Positions 15,845 through 25,230 are shown, counted from the stretch's first letter. The stretch: DNA of 42,356 bases from Bilamarchaeum sp050303335 (GCA_050303335.1 JBNLBN010000009.1:1-42356); one strand, 5' to 3'. The notes: generated by a model not told the origin, from the sequence alone. A program made the numbers and translations.

Positions 15845-18043
15845 ATGAGACAGAAACAAAAACCCCCAGACCAGGGCAGAATGAGAACCGGCCGGTTCCA
15901 TACGTCACTGGCACTTTCAAGAGCGGACCGGAAGGGGGTAGTAGTAGATGTTGTAAACCAGTTCGGGAAAGTCGAGGTTACTGTAAAGGGAGACAGGATA
16001 GAGTCTGATGCTGATCTGGAACCTATGGAAGCTGAAAAGCTTCAGAGGCTCTTTGCACTTCCGATGGAACAGATACGGTTCGGAAACATCGGCCAGGCTG
16101 CGATCATGATAGATGATGTAATCAATGGCGGCAGGGTCCAGCCTGCTTTCCTGGAAGTGGACGATATTGTAGAGACGCTCGAATCCCGGGTTGCAAAAGA
16201 GGATTTCTGCAAGCTTCCAAGAAGCGATCAGCAGAGGGTCATTGAACGGATTTCGCATCAGATAGAGGATGAAAGGAGGATGGCTTTCCAGGAGAATGAC
16301 CATGCAGGCGTGGGAATCCATTCCATCCGGTGCATGCGCCTTAGGGACTGGAGGACTTATTTCCTTGAACTGCAGCACATAAATTCTGAGGCTGGAGCAG
16401 CAATTGAAAATAAGTTCGGGACAAAGCCCGGCACCCTCCTGCGAAAATACCAGGAGGGAGACAAAATCGAGGCAAGGAAAAAGCTATGCGAGATAGCCGG
16501 CATAGACTCCAACGACCATTCCAATGACAGGCTGTTCTTTGCAATAATTACCGGAGACCTCATCAACCAGCTTGCCGGGAAAACTGACATGGTAAGGGCA
16601 GAAGACGGGCTTGTAGGAGCCCAGGCATTCCGGCTCGAGGACGGTTCACACGATTACGTTAAGCTCATCGACATGAGGCCTGCCCAGGCAGGGACAATGA
16701 ACCTGCGAAAGGCGGGGATACCTACTGAAGAGATCAGGACGCTCCGAAAGGATGGCGGCCCCCTGCTTTTCCTCAACCCGGACGGGGGAGTTTCCTATTA
16801 CGGGATATCCAAGGACATAAGAAAATTCAGGGGTGCAATCCACCGATCCGGGATCAGGCTGGAGCTCGAGACGCTCGAGGCATACGAGCTTTCGAGAATG
16901 TACAAATCCCCGGCAATGATGAAATTCTACCATTACATGCCCGAGGAGTTTTTTGCGGAATTCGGATATTGCCTTGCTGCGCAGATAGCGAATTCCAGCT
17001 CCGATGGCCATTCGGGAAACAGCTGGGGGATGCTTCTTCGGGTCAACAATTCGCAGCAGGAAATCGATGAATTGAGGCAGAAGGGATATTTCATAGAAAA
17101 TGACAACGGCGTCCACAAGATGTTCATGGTCGGAAGGATAGACTGCGACGATTCTTCGGGTGCTTATCTTGCAAAGGGATCCGGACTGCAGATGGATGCA
17201 ACCGATCTCGAGGAAAGGATCGGCGGGGTTGGAGTGCTCCAGAGGGTGTTTGCCAATTTCACGCTTTTGAAGAACAGGATAATACATGCAATGGCCATGC
17301 GGGAGGCAAAGGAGCCTAAATACGTCAATGTAAGTTCCGTTGTCGAGACAGCCTTTAGCGGGCCGGTCCAGGAAGGCATGAGGAGATGGCACGATGACCA
17401 CCACAACGCGAAATATTTCCAGTGGATGATGGAGCATATGGAAAAGAGAAGAGAGATGCCGATCGGATTCGCCATACCACTCGATGCGGCACAGCGGGAA
17501 AAGCTCCATTCAGAGGGAGTAATTTATTTCGGCTGGTCCTGCAACGGAGAGGAAAGATTCCCGGTCTTCACCTACGACGGAAGATCGAAGATGTTCGACG
17601 ACCACGAGCTTGTGCTCGCGGATTTCATGAGTGATGAGGTTTCCGACCTGTTTCCGAACGGAAGAAGCGTTTATGCAATTCCGGAGACAAAGTTCCGGCC
17701 GGTCTATGAATCCAGCGGAAAGAGGTTCTCTGTTATCGGAAGCGAGGTTCATGACGGCATCAGGGTAACCAGGACTGGGGATGTTATCAGGGCAGGGCAG
17801 GGATTTGCCAGGCTCTGCGGAATACCGACAGAAAGTTTTGGAGCGAAGTTCGCCTATACGACGATAATGACATCAGGGCTTGACGGCCTGCTTGCGAGGG
17901 CAATGAGAATAAGGGACATAATACTGAAAAGCGAGATAAACATGGAGAATTATGCCCAGTACAGGAGGCACAGCGTACTGCAGAGATTCCTGATAGAACG
18001 ACTGCCCGAAGGAGAGCTCTACCCGTTCAGGGAAGATGTCTAG
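15845..18043 (+). CDS. Atypical kinase-like protein A (cassette A)
   Basis: 732 aa from the ATG at 15845; a GTG three codons earlier is the alternative. I recognise no family over the full length. The central region has the ordered elements of a protein-kinase-like fold of the PI3/4-kinase, HipA or Fam20 kind: a candidate ATP-binding lysine (DYVKLIDMRP, K273), a catalytic-loop motif D-x-H-x-x-N (SSSDGHSGNSW, D387, H389, N392) and a metal-binding D-x-D (GRIDCDD, D433/D435). The gene at 27477 is a colinear paralogue with the same three elements (K191, D304/H306/N309, D325/D327), the lysine-to-DxH spacing being 114 and 113 residues. The 3' end overlaps a convergent small gene by 4 nt. Kinase activity and substrate are inferred. 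Confidence 0.6.
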   Translation: MRQKQKPPDQGRMRTGRFHTSLALSRADRKGVVVDVVNQFGKVEVTVKGDRIESDADLEPMEAEKLQRLFALPMEQIRFGNIGQAAIMIDDVINGGRVQPAFLEVDDIVETLESRVAKEDFCKLPRSDQQRVIERISHQIEDERRMAFQENDHAGVGIHSIRCMRLRDWRTYFLELQHINSEAGAAIENKFGTKPGTLLRKYQEGDKIEARKKLCEIAGIDSNDHSNDRLFFAIITGDLINQLAGKTDMVRAEDGLVGAQAFRLEDGSHDYVKLIDMRPAQAGTMNLRKAGIPTEEIRTLRKDGGPLLFLNPDGGVSYYGISKDIRKFRGAIHRSGIRLELETLEAYELSRMYKSPAMMKFYHYMPEEFFAEFGYCLAAQIANSSSDGHSGNSWGMLLRVNNSQQEIDELRQKGYFIENDNGVHKMFMVGRIDCDDSSGAYLAKGSGLQMDATDLEERIGGVGVLQRVFANFTLLKNRIIHAMAMREAKEPKYVNVSSVVETAFSGPVQEGMRRWHDDHHNAKYFQWMMEHMEKRREMPIGFAIPLDAAQREKLHSEGVIYFGWSCNGEERFPVFTYDGRSKMFDDHELVLADFMSDEVSDLFPNGRSVYAIPETKFRPVYESSGKRFSVIGSEVHDGIRVTRTGDVIRAGQGFARLCGIPTESFGAKFAYTTIMTSGLDGLLARAMRIRDIILKSEINMENYAQYRRHSVLQRFLIERLPEGELYPFREDV

Positions 18044-18561
18044 AATTTGATTTTGTGGATGCCGTCATTGATGAGTACTGGGCCTGATCCGTTTACTGAC
18101 AGCGCAAAATCGATTGATCTTGGCACCCTGTCCCAGCTGGCATCGCCGAAATTCGAACCTATTCTTTCATAGACCATGAAATCCCTTCTCATGTCTACGA
18201 TAAGAGCAGATGTTCCTGAAGTGCTCCCGACAATAGCGATCCCGAATTCCGGAATAGGACTTGTCATCCTGGATCCGGTCCTTACTGCTGCAAGCGTATT
18301 GGAAAGATTGATCTTCGGGTCTGTCGAAAAGAACATAGCACCTTCCACTTCCATGGAATAGAGTACATCCGGAATATCGAGGGAAGTTTCAACATCTTTG
18401 GTAAATTCTGGAGCAGTAGCCTTCAGCTTCTCGACTGCCTGTTCCCTTGTGATCTTGAACACTCCTTCCGGCGGCATTGTCATTGACGATGATGTGAATG
18501 CCCTTGCTGGAGGCTTCCTGCTTGGCCTCTCCTCCGGTGGGATAGATTTTGATGCTTTCAT
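18040..18561 (-). CDS. Partner protein A of the kinase-like cassette, function unknown
   Basis: 173 aa, start at the ATG 18561 with a TATA-like TTTAAATAT about 25 nt upstream. It has a Pro/Ser-rich N-terminus, then FKITREQAVEKL, SLDIPDVLYSMEVEGAMFFS, EFGIAIVGSTSG and a C-terminal SGPVLINDGIHKIKF. It aligns along its length with the 172-aa protein at 29580 (FSPEQVYEAL, SLGIEKKLFVHKARGMLSFS, RFGISVSSG, SNPVVFDNGLIYEMK), which sits in the same place next to the other kinase-like gene. The LDIPDVL...GAMFF block also resembles LEIPDGL...GSAVYF in 31926-32366. It converges on the kinase-like gene with stops overlapping in CTAG. An inhibitor, substrate or adaptor role would fit. Confidence 0.65.
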   Translation of the reverse strand: MKASKSIPPEERPSRKPPARAFTSSSMTMPPEGVFKITREQAVEKLKATAPEFTKDVETSLDIPDVLYSMEVEGAMFFSTDPKINLSNTLAAVRTGSRMTSPIPEFGIAIVGSTSGTSALIVDMRRDFMVYERIGSNFGDASWDRVPRSIDFALSVNGSGPVLINDGIHKIKF

Positions 18562-18616
18562 GATTAGTTTATGCCAGTAAGCATATTTAAATCCCGCAGA
18601 AAAATAAGGAAAAAAA

Positions 18617-19000
18617 TTAGTCTGGCTTTGCCATAGCATATACTGCTTTCAGCGAGACGATGAATGCTGCAGGAGAGACAAATGCGACAAGCATTGATGT
18701 GAATCCTGTTACCACTTCAGTGAGGACCACTCCGAAATCGCCGAAGAGGCCCAACGTCACGCCGAGCATTGCATTCCATGATGTTGCAGCAATAAGCAAT
18801 GCGATTGTTGCAATCAGGAATCCGTTAACTTCCTTTTCAGTTATGTTGACAAGACCAACAACGACACCAAAGACAAACAGCAGACCAAGCAATATTGGCA
18901 CTACGTCTGCTGGAACAAAGCTTGCCAGCACTCCCAAAACGACGGAAAGGATTATTCCGCCCAAGAAGGCATATTCTCCATAATTCACTTTTTTAGCCAT
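18617..19000 (-). CDS. Small four-TM membrane protein, function unknown
   Basis: 127 aa with four hydrophobic helices separated by short loops and a soluble N-terminus (MAKKVNYGEY). A GGTGAT ribosome site precedes the ATG, and a TATA element (AATTTATAAATG, minus strand, about 19030-19045) lies upstream. It is the next gene after partner A. In cassette B the corresponding position is also held by a four-TM protein, though the two do not look homologous. No catalytic motif seen. Confidence 0.75.
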   Translation of the reverse strand: MAKKVNYGEYAFLGGIILSVVLGVLASFVPADVVPILLGLLFVFGVVVGLVNITEKEVNGFLIATIALLIAATSWNAMLGVTLGLFGDFGVVLTEVVTGFTSMLVAFVSPAAFIVSLKAVYAMAKPD

Positions 19001-19139
19001 GTAGCTATCACCTTGGATGGTAGAATTTTTTTATCATTTATAAATTTTTGCCTTATTAGGTCCGTCAATTGACTTAAATTCAGCGTCTTTTGCCTGAATC
19101 TGGGAAACTAATAAATATTCCAAGCGGTTTAATCCCGCT

Positions 19140-20105
19140 GTGATTATCAAAACTTCAAACCTGGTTAGAGAGTATGATGGCCTTCGGGCCGTCGACAGCG
19201 TATCCTTAGAAGTGAAAAAAGGAGAGGTGTTCGGGCTCCTTGGCCCAAATGGTGCTGGAAAGACGACCCTCATATCAATGCTTGTGACACTCAGGAAGCC
19301 GACTTCCGGCCATGCAACAATTAACGGATTCGACATATCGAAAAACCCGGAGGGGGTGAGAAAAAGCATCGGCATCGTGTTCCAGGATCCTTCGATCGAC
19401 GAGGAGCTCACCGCATATGAGAATCTCGAGCTGCATGCATCCCTCTACGGCGTTCGGGATTCGATGAAGGAGAGGATCGCAGAGGTCATTGAACTCGTAG
19501 GGCTCAGCGAGAAGATGCACTCCATCGTAAAGACTTTTTCAGGAGGTATGCGCAGGAGACTTGAAATTGCAAGGGGACTGCTTCACAGGCCGGTGGTACT
19601 GTTTCTGGACGAGCCGACAATAGGACTTGATCCACAGACAAGATCGGCAATCTGGGAATATATCAAGAAACTGAAAAAGGGATACAACATGACAATTGTC
19701 CTCACTACGCATTACATGGAAGAAGCAGACGGGGTCTGTGACAGGGTGGCGATAATTGATCACGGGAAGATCATTGCGCTTGATTCCCCTTCGGCCCTCA
19801 AGGACTCGCTTGGCGGGGACAGCATAATAATCGAGACCTCTTCTACAGAGGAACTTTCCGAAAAACTGGAAAAAATAGGGATGGACCGGTACACGGTTCA
19901 TGACCACAAGATCACCCTTTATGTCGAGGCCGGAGAGAAAAAGATTCCTGGGATAATCAGCGCTGCAAATGAATCTGCAATCGAGATCAAATCTATAAAG
20001 CTCCACAAGCCCACCCTTGATGACGTGTTCCTGCATTTTACCGGAAAGACGATAAGGGAGGAGAATGCCTCCGCAAAGGATTCGATGAGGAGGAGATTAA
20101 GATGA
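19140..20105 (+). CDS. ABC transporter ATP-binding protein (ABC-2/DrrA type)
   Basis: 321 aa. Walker A is GPNGAGKTT, Q-loop FQDPS, signature FSGGMRRR, Walker B VVLFLDEPTIGLD and H-loop TTHY. A C-terminal extension of about 100 residues is typical of the DrrA/NatA group of exporters. The start is a GTG, supported by a TATA-like AATAAATATT about 25 nt upstream (leaderless). The last 4 nt overlap the permease start (ATGA), so the two subunits are translationally coupled. The substrate is unknown. Confidence 0.95.
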   Translation: MIIKTSNLVREYDGLRAVDSVSLEVKKGEVFGLLGPNGAGKTTLISMLVTLRKPTSGHATINGFDISKNPEGVRKSIGIVFQDPSIDEELTAYENLELHASLYGVRDSMKERIAEVIELVGLSEKMHSIVKTFSGGMRRRLEIARGLLHRPVVLFLDEPTIGLDPQTRSAIWEYIKKLKKGYNMTIVLTTHYMEEADGVCDRVAIIDHGKIIALDSPSALKDSLGGDSIIIETSSTEELSEKLEKIGMDRYTVHDHKITLYVEAGEKKIPGIISAANESAIEIKSIKLHKPTLDDVFLHFTGKTIREENASAKDSMRRRLR

Positions 20106-20848
20106 ATTTCGAGGTAATTTTCGCACTGTGGAAAAGGGAAGTGATAAGGTTCTTCCGCGCAAAGAGCAGGATAGTTGGATCACTTGGTTTCCCGTTTTTC
20201 TTCCTCGCAGTTCTAGGAACAGGGCTTGACAGCGTGATGTCTATTCCGGGAACTAACTACATAGATTTCCTCACGCCCGGGATACTTTCGATGGTCGTGA
20301 TGTTCGGCTCTGTATTTTCAGGAGTGATAGTGATAATGGATAGGCAGTTCGGCTTTTTGAAGGAGACTCTGGCTGCACCCGTTTCGAGGACAACGATAAT
20401 TATCGGGAAGTCATTGGGGGGAGCAACTACTGCCGTCTTCCAGGGATTGCTCATGATGGTTGTTGCAATGGTTCTTGGGGCAAACATTTCACTTGCTGCA
20501 ATTGTCCCGCTCTTTTTGCTGATGTTCCTTGTTTCATTTGCATTCGTATCTGTCGGAACAGCGATCGCATCGCTCATGGAGGACATGCACGGATTCCAGC
20601 TGATCATGAATTTCCTTGTGATGCCTATGTTCTTCCTTTCAGGTGCGCTCTTTCCGCTTGATTCTGCTCCGGACATAATAAGGTACGTTTCCTATATCGA
20701 TCCGCTGACCTATGCAGTCGATGCCTTCAGGTTCTTCCTCTACGGCAATCCGCACATGCCCATAGCGATCTCGGCAGGGGTTCTTGTTTTCTTTGCAGCT
20801 GCATCAACCATACTTGCAGCATACCTTTTCGGAAGGATCGAGGAATAG
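20102..20848 (+). CDS. ABC-2 type transporter permease
   Basis: 248 aa with six predicted TM helices and the ABC-2 signature region (FLSGALFPLDSAPDIIRYVSYIDPLTYAVDAFR). It pairs with the ATP-binding protein just upstream to form an exporter, for example of drugs, lipids or polysaccharide. The gene begins within the ATGA overlap. Confidence 0.94.
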   Translation: MNFEVIFALWKREVIRFFRAKSRIVGSLGFPFFFLAVLGTGLDSVMSIPGTNYIDFLTPGILSMVVMFGSVFSGVIVIMDRQFGFLKETLAAPVSRTTIIIGKSLGGATTAVFQGLLMMVVAMVLGANISLAAIVPLFLLMFLVSFAFVSVGTAIASLMEDMHGFQLIMNFLVMPMFFLSGALFPLDSAPDIIRYVSYIDPLTYAVDAFRFFLYGNPHMPIAISAGVLVFFAAASTILAAYLFGRIEE

Positions 20849-20907
20849 TATATGTGCCAGTAGAATGTTTCTGGTCATTGGAATTTTAGATTTCCTGAAG
20901 ATTAGCA

Positions 20908-22188
20908 TCACGCCCTATCTGGTTTTGTCCGTGTCCTTTTTCTGCCTGCTACAAAGATTACCAGTCCGATAGCGACAACCGCAAGCTCCATCAGCCAGAG
21001 TTCAGGATCAAAACTAAGGAGCAGCAATACAGATGAAATTATGCCGAGCCATGCAAGAACAGGAGTGCCTGCAACTCTCGGGCTTCTGAATTCACCCTTC
21101 ATCTTACCTGCAAGCGCAATGAGGGCAGCATTGACCGCTATGTATGCGATGAAGACGCCGAGATCCGTCAGCTGAGCTATCAGTTTGATGTCCCCGGACA
21201 TCGCGATCACGGATGCGACAACCGCTATCAGAAAAATCGAATACATTGGAGTTCCGTGCCCATCAGTTGCAGAAAAGATTTTCGGGCTCGATCCGCTTGC
21301 CGACATTCCGTACATGATTCTTGAAGCGGCTATCAGGAATATCAGGACCGTATTCCCTGTTGCAAACAAAGCTATCACAGAAAGGAGTGACGCATATTCC
21401 CCGAGCCCCCTTGTCACGACAAGGGTCAGCGGCGAATTGGATTCTGATAGTGCCTGCGCCCCGACTTCACCTACTGCGGCAACGGAAACCATGATATAGA
21501 GCAGTGTTGATATGAGAAGCGATAGTATCAGGGCGATGGGAACATTTTTCCTGCTGTCCTTCACTTCCTCGGCAAGGTTTGCAACATTCTCGAAGCCTAT
21601 GTAGGCAAAGAATATAACTCCTATTGCTGCTATTACCCCTTCAAATCCCCCGGAAGGAAGCATGAACATGTCCGCAGGCGCCTCCGGAGGGAACATGAGC
21701 CATACGAAGACTACGATGAGAAGGCCTCCTGTTTCCATTATCGAGGCGAAATTGTTGAAGTTAGCAGAAATCCTGATGCCGATGTAGTTCAGGGCGCTCA
21801 TAGCCAGGATTAACGCCACTGCAACCGATATGATATCCCCTCCGAAAAGGTCCACGAAGTATCCGGCAAAACCCAGTGACACGGTGGATGCCGCTATAAC
21901 GGTCCCGGCAACAAGGATCCATCCTATTATGAATGAAAATGCCTCGAAGTTGAATGCCTTCTTCGTGTAGTGGTATTCGGCTGCAGCTTTAGGGAACATG
22001 CTCGAGAGTTCCGCATAGCTTAATCCGGTAAAGATTGCTACTATTGCGGATACTAGGAATGCAAGCCATAGCATGTTTCCTGCAAGGCCCGCTCCGACAC
22101 CAATGAGCGCATAGATTCCAGCACCGAGGATTATTCCTATTCCGTACAATGTAGTGGAGAACAAGCCGAGTTCGCGCTTCAGTGCCAT
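20908..22188 (-). CDS. APC-superfamily amino acid permease
   Basis: 426 aa with about 12 TM helices. The N-terminal substrate-site motif of TM1 is intact (GIGIILGAGIYALIG), and TM6 carries FFAYIGFENVANLAEEVKD, both diagnostic of the APC family. It probably imports or exchanges amino acids, which fits an organism depending on outside supply; the particular amino acid cannot be told. A TATA-like AAAATATATCC (minus) is about 20 nt upstream. It converges on the ABC exporter with a 59-nt gap that holds nothing recognisable. Confidence 0.92.
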   Translation of the reverse strand: MALKRELGLFSTTLYGIGIILGAGIYALIGVGAGLAGNMLWLAFLVSAIVAIFTGLSYAELSSMFPKAAAEYHYTKKAFNFEAFSFIIGWILVAGTVIAASTVSLGFAGYFVDLFGGDIISVAVALILAMSALNYIGIRISANFNNFASIMETGGLLIVVFVWLMFPPEAPADMFMLPSGGFEGVIAAIGVIFFAYIGFENVANLAEEVKDSRKNVPIALILSLLISTLLYIMVSVAAVGEVGAQALSESNSPLTLVVTRGLGEYASLLSVIALFATGNTVLIFLIAASRIMYGMSASGSSPKIFSATDGHGTPMYSIFLIAVVASVIAMSGDIKLIAQLTDLGVFIAYIAVNAALIALAGKMKGEFRSPRVAGTPVLAWLGIISSVLLLLSFDPELWLMELAVVAIGLVIFVAGRKRTRTKPDRA

Positions 22189-22232
22189 GAGAAGTAACGC
22201 CAGGATATATTTTTATTCCTGTTCTAAAAAAA

Positions 22233-22361
22233 TGGGCCCGCGCGGGATCGAACCGCGAATCTCCCGCGTGTGAGGCGGACGTCTTAACCAGAATCGCCAT
22301 CAATTTAGGTAGCTGGTTTTTGCCAAGCTTTTTCCCAAAAAGCGGATTCGACTACGGGCCC
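22233..22361 (-). tRNA. tRNA-Val(CAC) with a 55-nt insert in the D-loop
   Basis: Acceptor arms GGGCCCG (22355-22361) and CGGGCCC (22234-22240) pair perfectly; the discriminator is A at 22233 and no CCA is encoded. The anticodon arm is TCCGC-CTCACAC-GCGGG, giving anticodon CAC (valine). The T arm is CGCGG-TTCGATC-CCGCG. The D arm begins GTC and ends GAC but is broken before the invariant GG by about 55 extra nt (22291-22345). Removing these gives a normal tRNA of about 74 nt. A T7 run follows the gene as terminator. The insert shares 31 identical nt with that in tRNA-Gln. Confidence 0.88.
22316..22346 (-). repeat. 31-nt block shared by both tRNA D-loop inserts (copy in tRNA-Val)
   Basis: Identical to 25313-25343. 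It contains a self-complementary GCTTTTT-GGG-AAAAAGC hairpin followed by TTGGCAAAAAC. It begins at the last exon base before the insert. Confidence 0.9.
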
Positions 22362-22395
22362 AGAATCAAGAAAATGTGAAAATGAAATTAAAAAA

Positions 22396-25197
22396 TTATC
22401 TTTTTCTTCTCATGAGGTAGACTCCCACCATCGCAACTATGATTACGAACAGGGCGACGAAGGCGATTATCTCTCCTCCGGAACTTCCCTGTGTCAGGTT
22501 GTCGTCATCTGTTCCCCTGTCCGGGCTTAACACGTTCGCCCTCGTAGTAAGGAGAATCTCTCCGCCCTGCTGGTCGTAAAGGATCACCTGGTACTGCCCG
22601 CTTATTGCAGGAAGGAACCTGAACAGTCCGTCGCTTGCTGATCCTTGCGAAACTATGTTTCCTTCCTCGTCTCGGATTTCCACATAACCGGAGTTGTCAC
22701 CGCGGTCAGCATGGCCGACGCAGTCTGTACCTACAACGCATTCATCAACAGAAAGCGTTGGTATTACGCAGCTGTGGTCAAGGCAGATGGAGTTCCCTCT
22801 GCATCCATCGCATGAGGGATTTCCTTCATCGCATTCGTAAGTCTCGACAAGCTGGTGGTCCTCAATCAGGCCGCATCCGAGTTCCTCGCATGAATTGCCT
22901 GAACAGAACTGGTTTTCCCCGCAGTCTGAATCAGCCGTGCATTCTACTTCAACGCATTCTCCGTTTCGGAGTACCTCGTTGTCAGTACATTCTTCCGGTG
23001 GCTCAGTAGGAGTCTCGCATGATGCTCCATTCCAGGTTTCTCCTGGATCGCAGCGATCGACGCAGGCCTCACCCTCAAGTACCTGATCTGCCTCGCACTC
23101 AATTACGCATGCGGAACAGTCAATTGTCACTGTCTTGCTTGCATCCATGAAGCTTGCAGTATATTCCGCGTCACAGGATACTGGTATTGATACCTCACCG
23201 CCGTCTGTCCATCCGGAAAATCCGTCTACATCGACAATGCCGTCGACAGGACTTCCGTCTTCAAAGATCTTCACTGTCAGGTGGGTGCAGTTTGCGGATG
23301 TGGTTATCGAATAATCGGCTCCTCCGCCTGAGGTTGAACCTCCGCCGGAATCGTCATTCACCCTGTTGATGTCCCTCTCTATTCCCGAATCCGTGTTTCC
23401 GAGGGCATCGGAACAGAAGACGTTCCACGTGTTGGTTCCAAGGCCGATTGCAGACTGCAGGATCGTCTCGGTGCCATTCTGCACTGAGGAATTCGAAACA
23501 GTCGCATTCCCGTTAATGAAGAGGCTGCAGTTGATGTTTGAATATTCCTCCACTGCTGAGAACCTGAAATTGTACGGTGTGATTGGAGTGCTTATGCCGT
23601 CCGGTGGCGCAATAAGGGTCACTGCCGGAGCAACATCATCGAATATGAGGCTCGAGTTGGAATTTCCGGTATTCCCGGGATCATCCTGGCAGTAGACTTC
23701 GATGTCGTGGGGTCCGTATGAGAATCCCATCACGTAGTCTGTCACAGTGTTGTTTGCGATGCTGAAATTGCTGAACGAGCTTCCGTCAAGGATCATCTCG
23801 CAGTCAAGTGTTGCATCGAATGCATCAGTGACATTTAGCTGTATTGTATCATTGTTGGTATAGTTCGAGTGTATGATGTTTATCGCCGGAGGCGTGACAT
23901 CATAGAGTATGGTCGAATTCGCATAGCCGTGCTGGAACAGCTCGTCGCGGCAGTCCACGTCTATCGTATGCGGGCCTTCCGACATTGTCACTGGATAGTT
24001 GGTTGGCGAATTGTTTGCTATAGTGAAGTTCATGTTGTAAACTGAATCAAGATCCAGTTCACAGTACATCAATGGGTCGAAGTCGTCAACGGCAGTGACC
24101 TCGATGAGGTTGCTGTTCGTGTAGTACGGGTTGTTGACTGAAACGACGGGGGCCGTGAAATCAACGCGCTCGAATACTGCAACGTATGTCACAGCAGGCC
24201 TGAGTCCGGATGCCTGTATGAAGTTCTCTACGAAATTGTGGTAGGTGCTCGGTACATACCAGCTGCCGTTGTACAGGTAAATGAACATGTTTGTCTCATT
24301 GTGACCGACAAGATCCGCATCCGTGTAGTATATCCTGAAAGTAGACTGGTTGTACTTGAGAGAAAGGTGGACCGCTTTGTTCTCGAAGAGTGCCATTCCC
24401 GGGAAAGGTACGCTTGGAACGCTTCCTATGTTTATTATGTCTATCGGCGTCCCGTTGTGGTAGAATCCTACTCCGACGTTCCAGGATCCGTTTACATAAG
24501 TATCATTGTCTACTTCAAGATATCCGTTCGGAAGGTATGCAATGGACTGGGAATCAATGAGGGTATTTTGCTGGAAGAGTTCCATGTCGGTTGATCCTGA
24601 AATGAGTGAGACGTTTGTGAATGAATTGTTTGCAAAAAATCCATTGTCGGAATATGTGGATCTGACGGCCCCGTTGATGAACGTGTTTCCGATTACATTA
24701 AGTCCGTCCGAGTTAGACGAATCGAGCGAGAAGTCGTCTGATACGGTGACATAATTGGATATGAGGCTCGTATTTACTGTATAAGGACAATGGAATCCGG
24801 TAATCGCACCGCTTACGGGCGATGGGATATCAATAGAGACAGTGTTGTTTTCAGCAAGGCTGTTCGTAACCTGATACATATCGATTCCGTTCTTGTACTG
24901 GTTGACTATGCAGTTCCTGATGGTTACATTGTCCTGAATGGTCGGGACGATTCCGTAAGCATTGGCACCAGTCACATTGTCGTCCGTCAGTGAAAACCCG
25001 TGGCAGTCAAGTTCGACATCGTCTGAATTGATGACCATGCACGCATCATCGCTGCCGAATACGGTGTTGGGCTTTCCAACGACATTATTTATAAGGTCGT
25101 AGACCCCCGGGGCGTTTATGACAGTACAGTCATTCACATCAATAGCAATAGCTGCTCCCGCTAACAGAATTAGCGCAAATACAAGAATGAATCTCAT
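22396..25197 (-). CDS. Large surface-anchored protein: beta-helix, Ig-like repeats, Cys-rich domain, C-terminal TM
   Basis: 933 aa from the ATG at 25197, which begins a signal peptide (MRFILVFALILLAGAAIA) and has a TATTTAAAG element about 25 nt upstream. Residues about 20-200 have the repeating Asn-rich pattern of a NosD-like right-handed beta-helix. Then come a globular domain and three Ig/PKD-like repeats (TAPVVSV, TPPAINII, APAVTLI starts). A cysteine-rich EGF/TIL-like stretch follows (about residues 690-830), then a carboxypeptidase-regulatory-like beta domain. The protein ends in a TM helix and a MRRKR stop-transfer tail. Many N-x-S/T sequons suggest glycosylation. The likely role is adhesion or cell contact. 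It fills the space between the two tRNA genes. Confidence 0.82.
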   Translation of the reverse strand: MRFILVFALILLAGAAIAIDVNDCTVINAPGVYDLINNVVGKPNTVFGSDDACMVINSDDVELDCHGFSLTDDNVTGANAYGIVPTIQDNVTIRNCIVNQYKNGIDMYQVTNSLAENNTVSIDIPSPVSGAITGFHCPYTVNTSLISNYVTVSDDFSLDSSNSDGLNVIGNTFINGAVRSTYSDNGFFANNSFTNVSLISGSTDMELFQQNTLIDSQSIAYLPNGYLEVDNDTYVNGSWNVGVGFYHNGTPIDIINIGSVPSVPFPGMALFENKAVHLSLKYNQSTFRIYYTDADLVGHNETNMFIYLYNGSWYVPSTYHNFVENFIQASGLRPAVTYVAVFERVDFTAPVVSVNNPYYTNSNLIEVTAVDDFDPLMYCELDLDSVYNMNFTIANNSPTNYPVTMSEGPHTIDVDCRDELFQHGYANSTILYDVTPPAINIIHSNYTNNDTIQLNVTDAFDATLDCEMILDGSSFSNFSIANNTVTDYVMGFSYGPHDIEVYCQDDPGNTGNSNSSLIFDDVAPAVTLIAPPDGISTPITPYNFRFSAVEEYSNINCSLFINGNATVSNSSVQNGTETILQSAIGLGTNTWNVFCSDALGNTDSGIERDINRVNDDSGGGSTSGGGADYSITTSANCTHLTVKIFEDGSPVDGIVDVDGFSGWTDGGEVSIPVSCDAEYTASFMDASKTVTIDCSACVIECEADQVLEGEACVDRCDPGETWNGASCETPTEPPEECTDNEVLRNGECVEVECTADSDCGENQFCSGNSCEELGCGLIEDHQLVETYECDEGNPSCDGCRGNSICLDHSCVIPTLSVDECVVGTDCVGHADRGDNSGYVEIRDEEGNIVSQGSASDGLFRFLPAISGQYQVILYDQQGGEILLTTRANVLSPDRGTDDDNLTQGSSGGEIIAFVALFVIIVAMVGVYLMRRKR

Positions 25198-25230
25198 AAC
25201 CAAGAAATTGACAGCAATCTTTAAATAGAA

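Noticed and set aside
16646..17509. A 287-codon minus-strand open frame inside kinase-like gene A.
   Set aside because: The plus frame has a conserved paralogue at 27477; the antisense frame has no counterpart there.
20849..20907. Possible small gene between the ABC permease and the APC permease.
   Set aside because: Too short, with no ribosome site or motif; simply a convergent intergenic gap.
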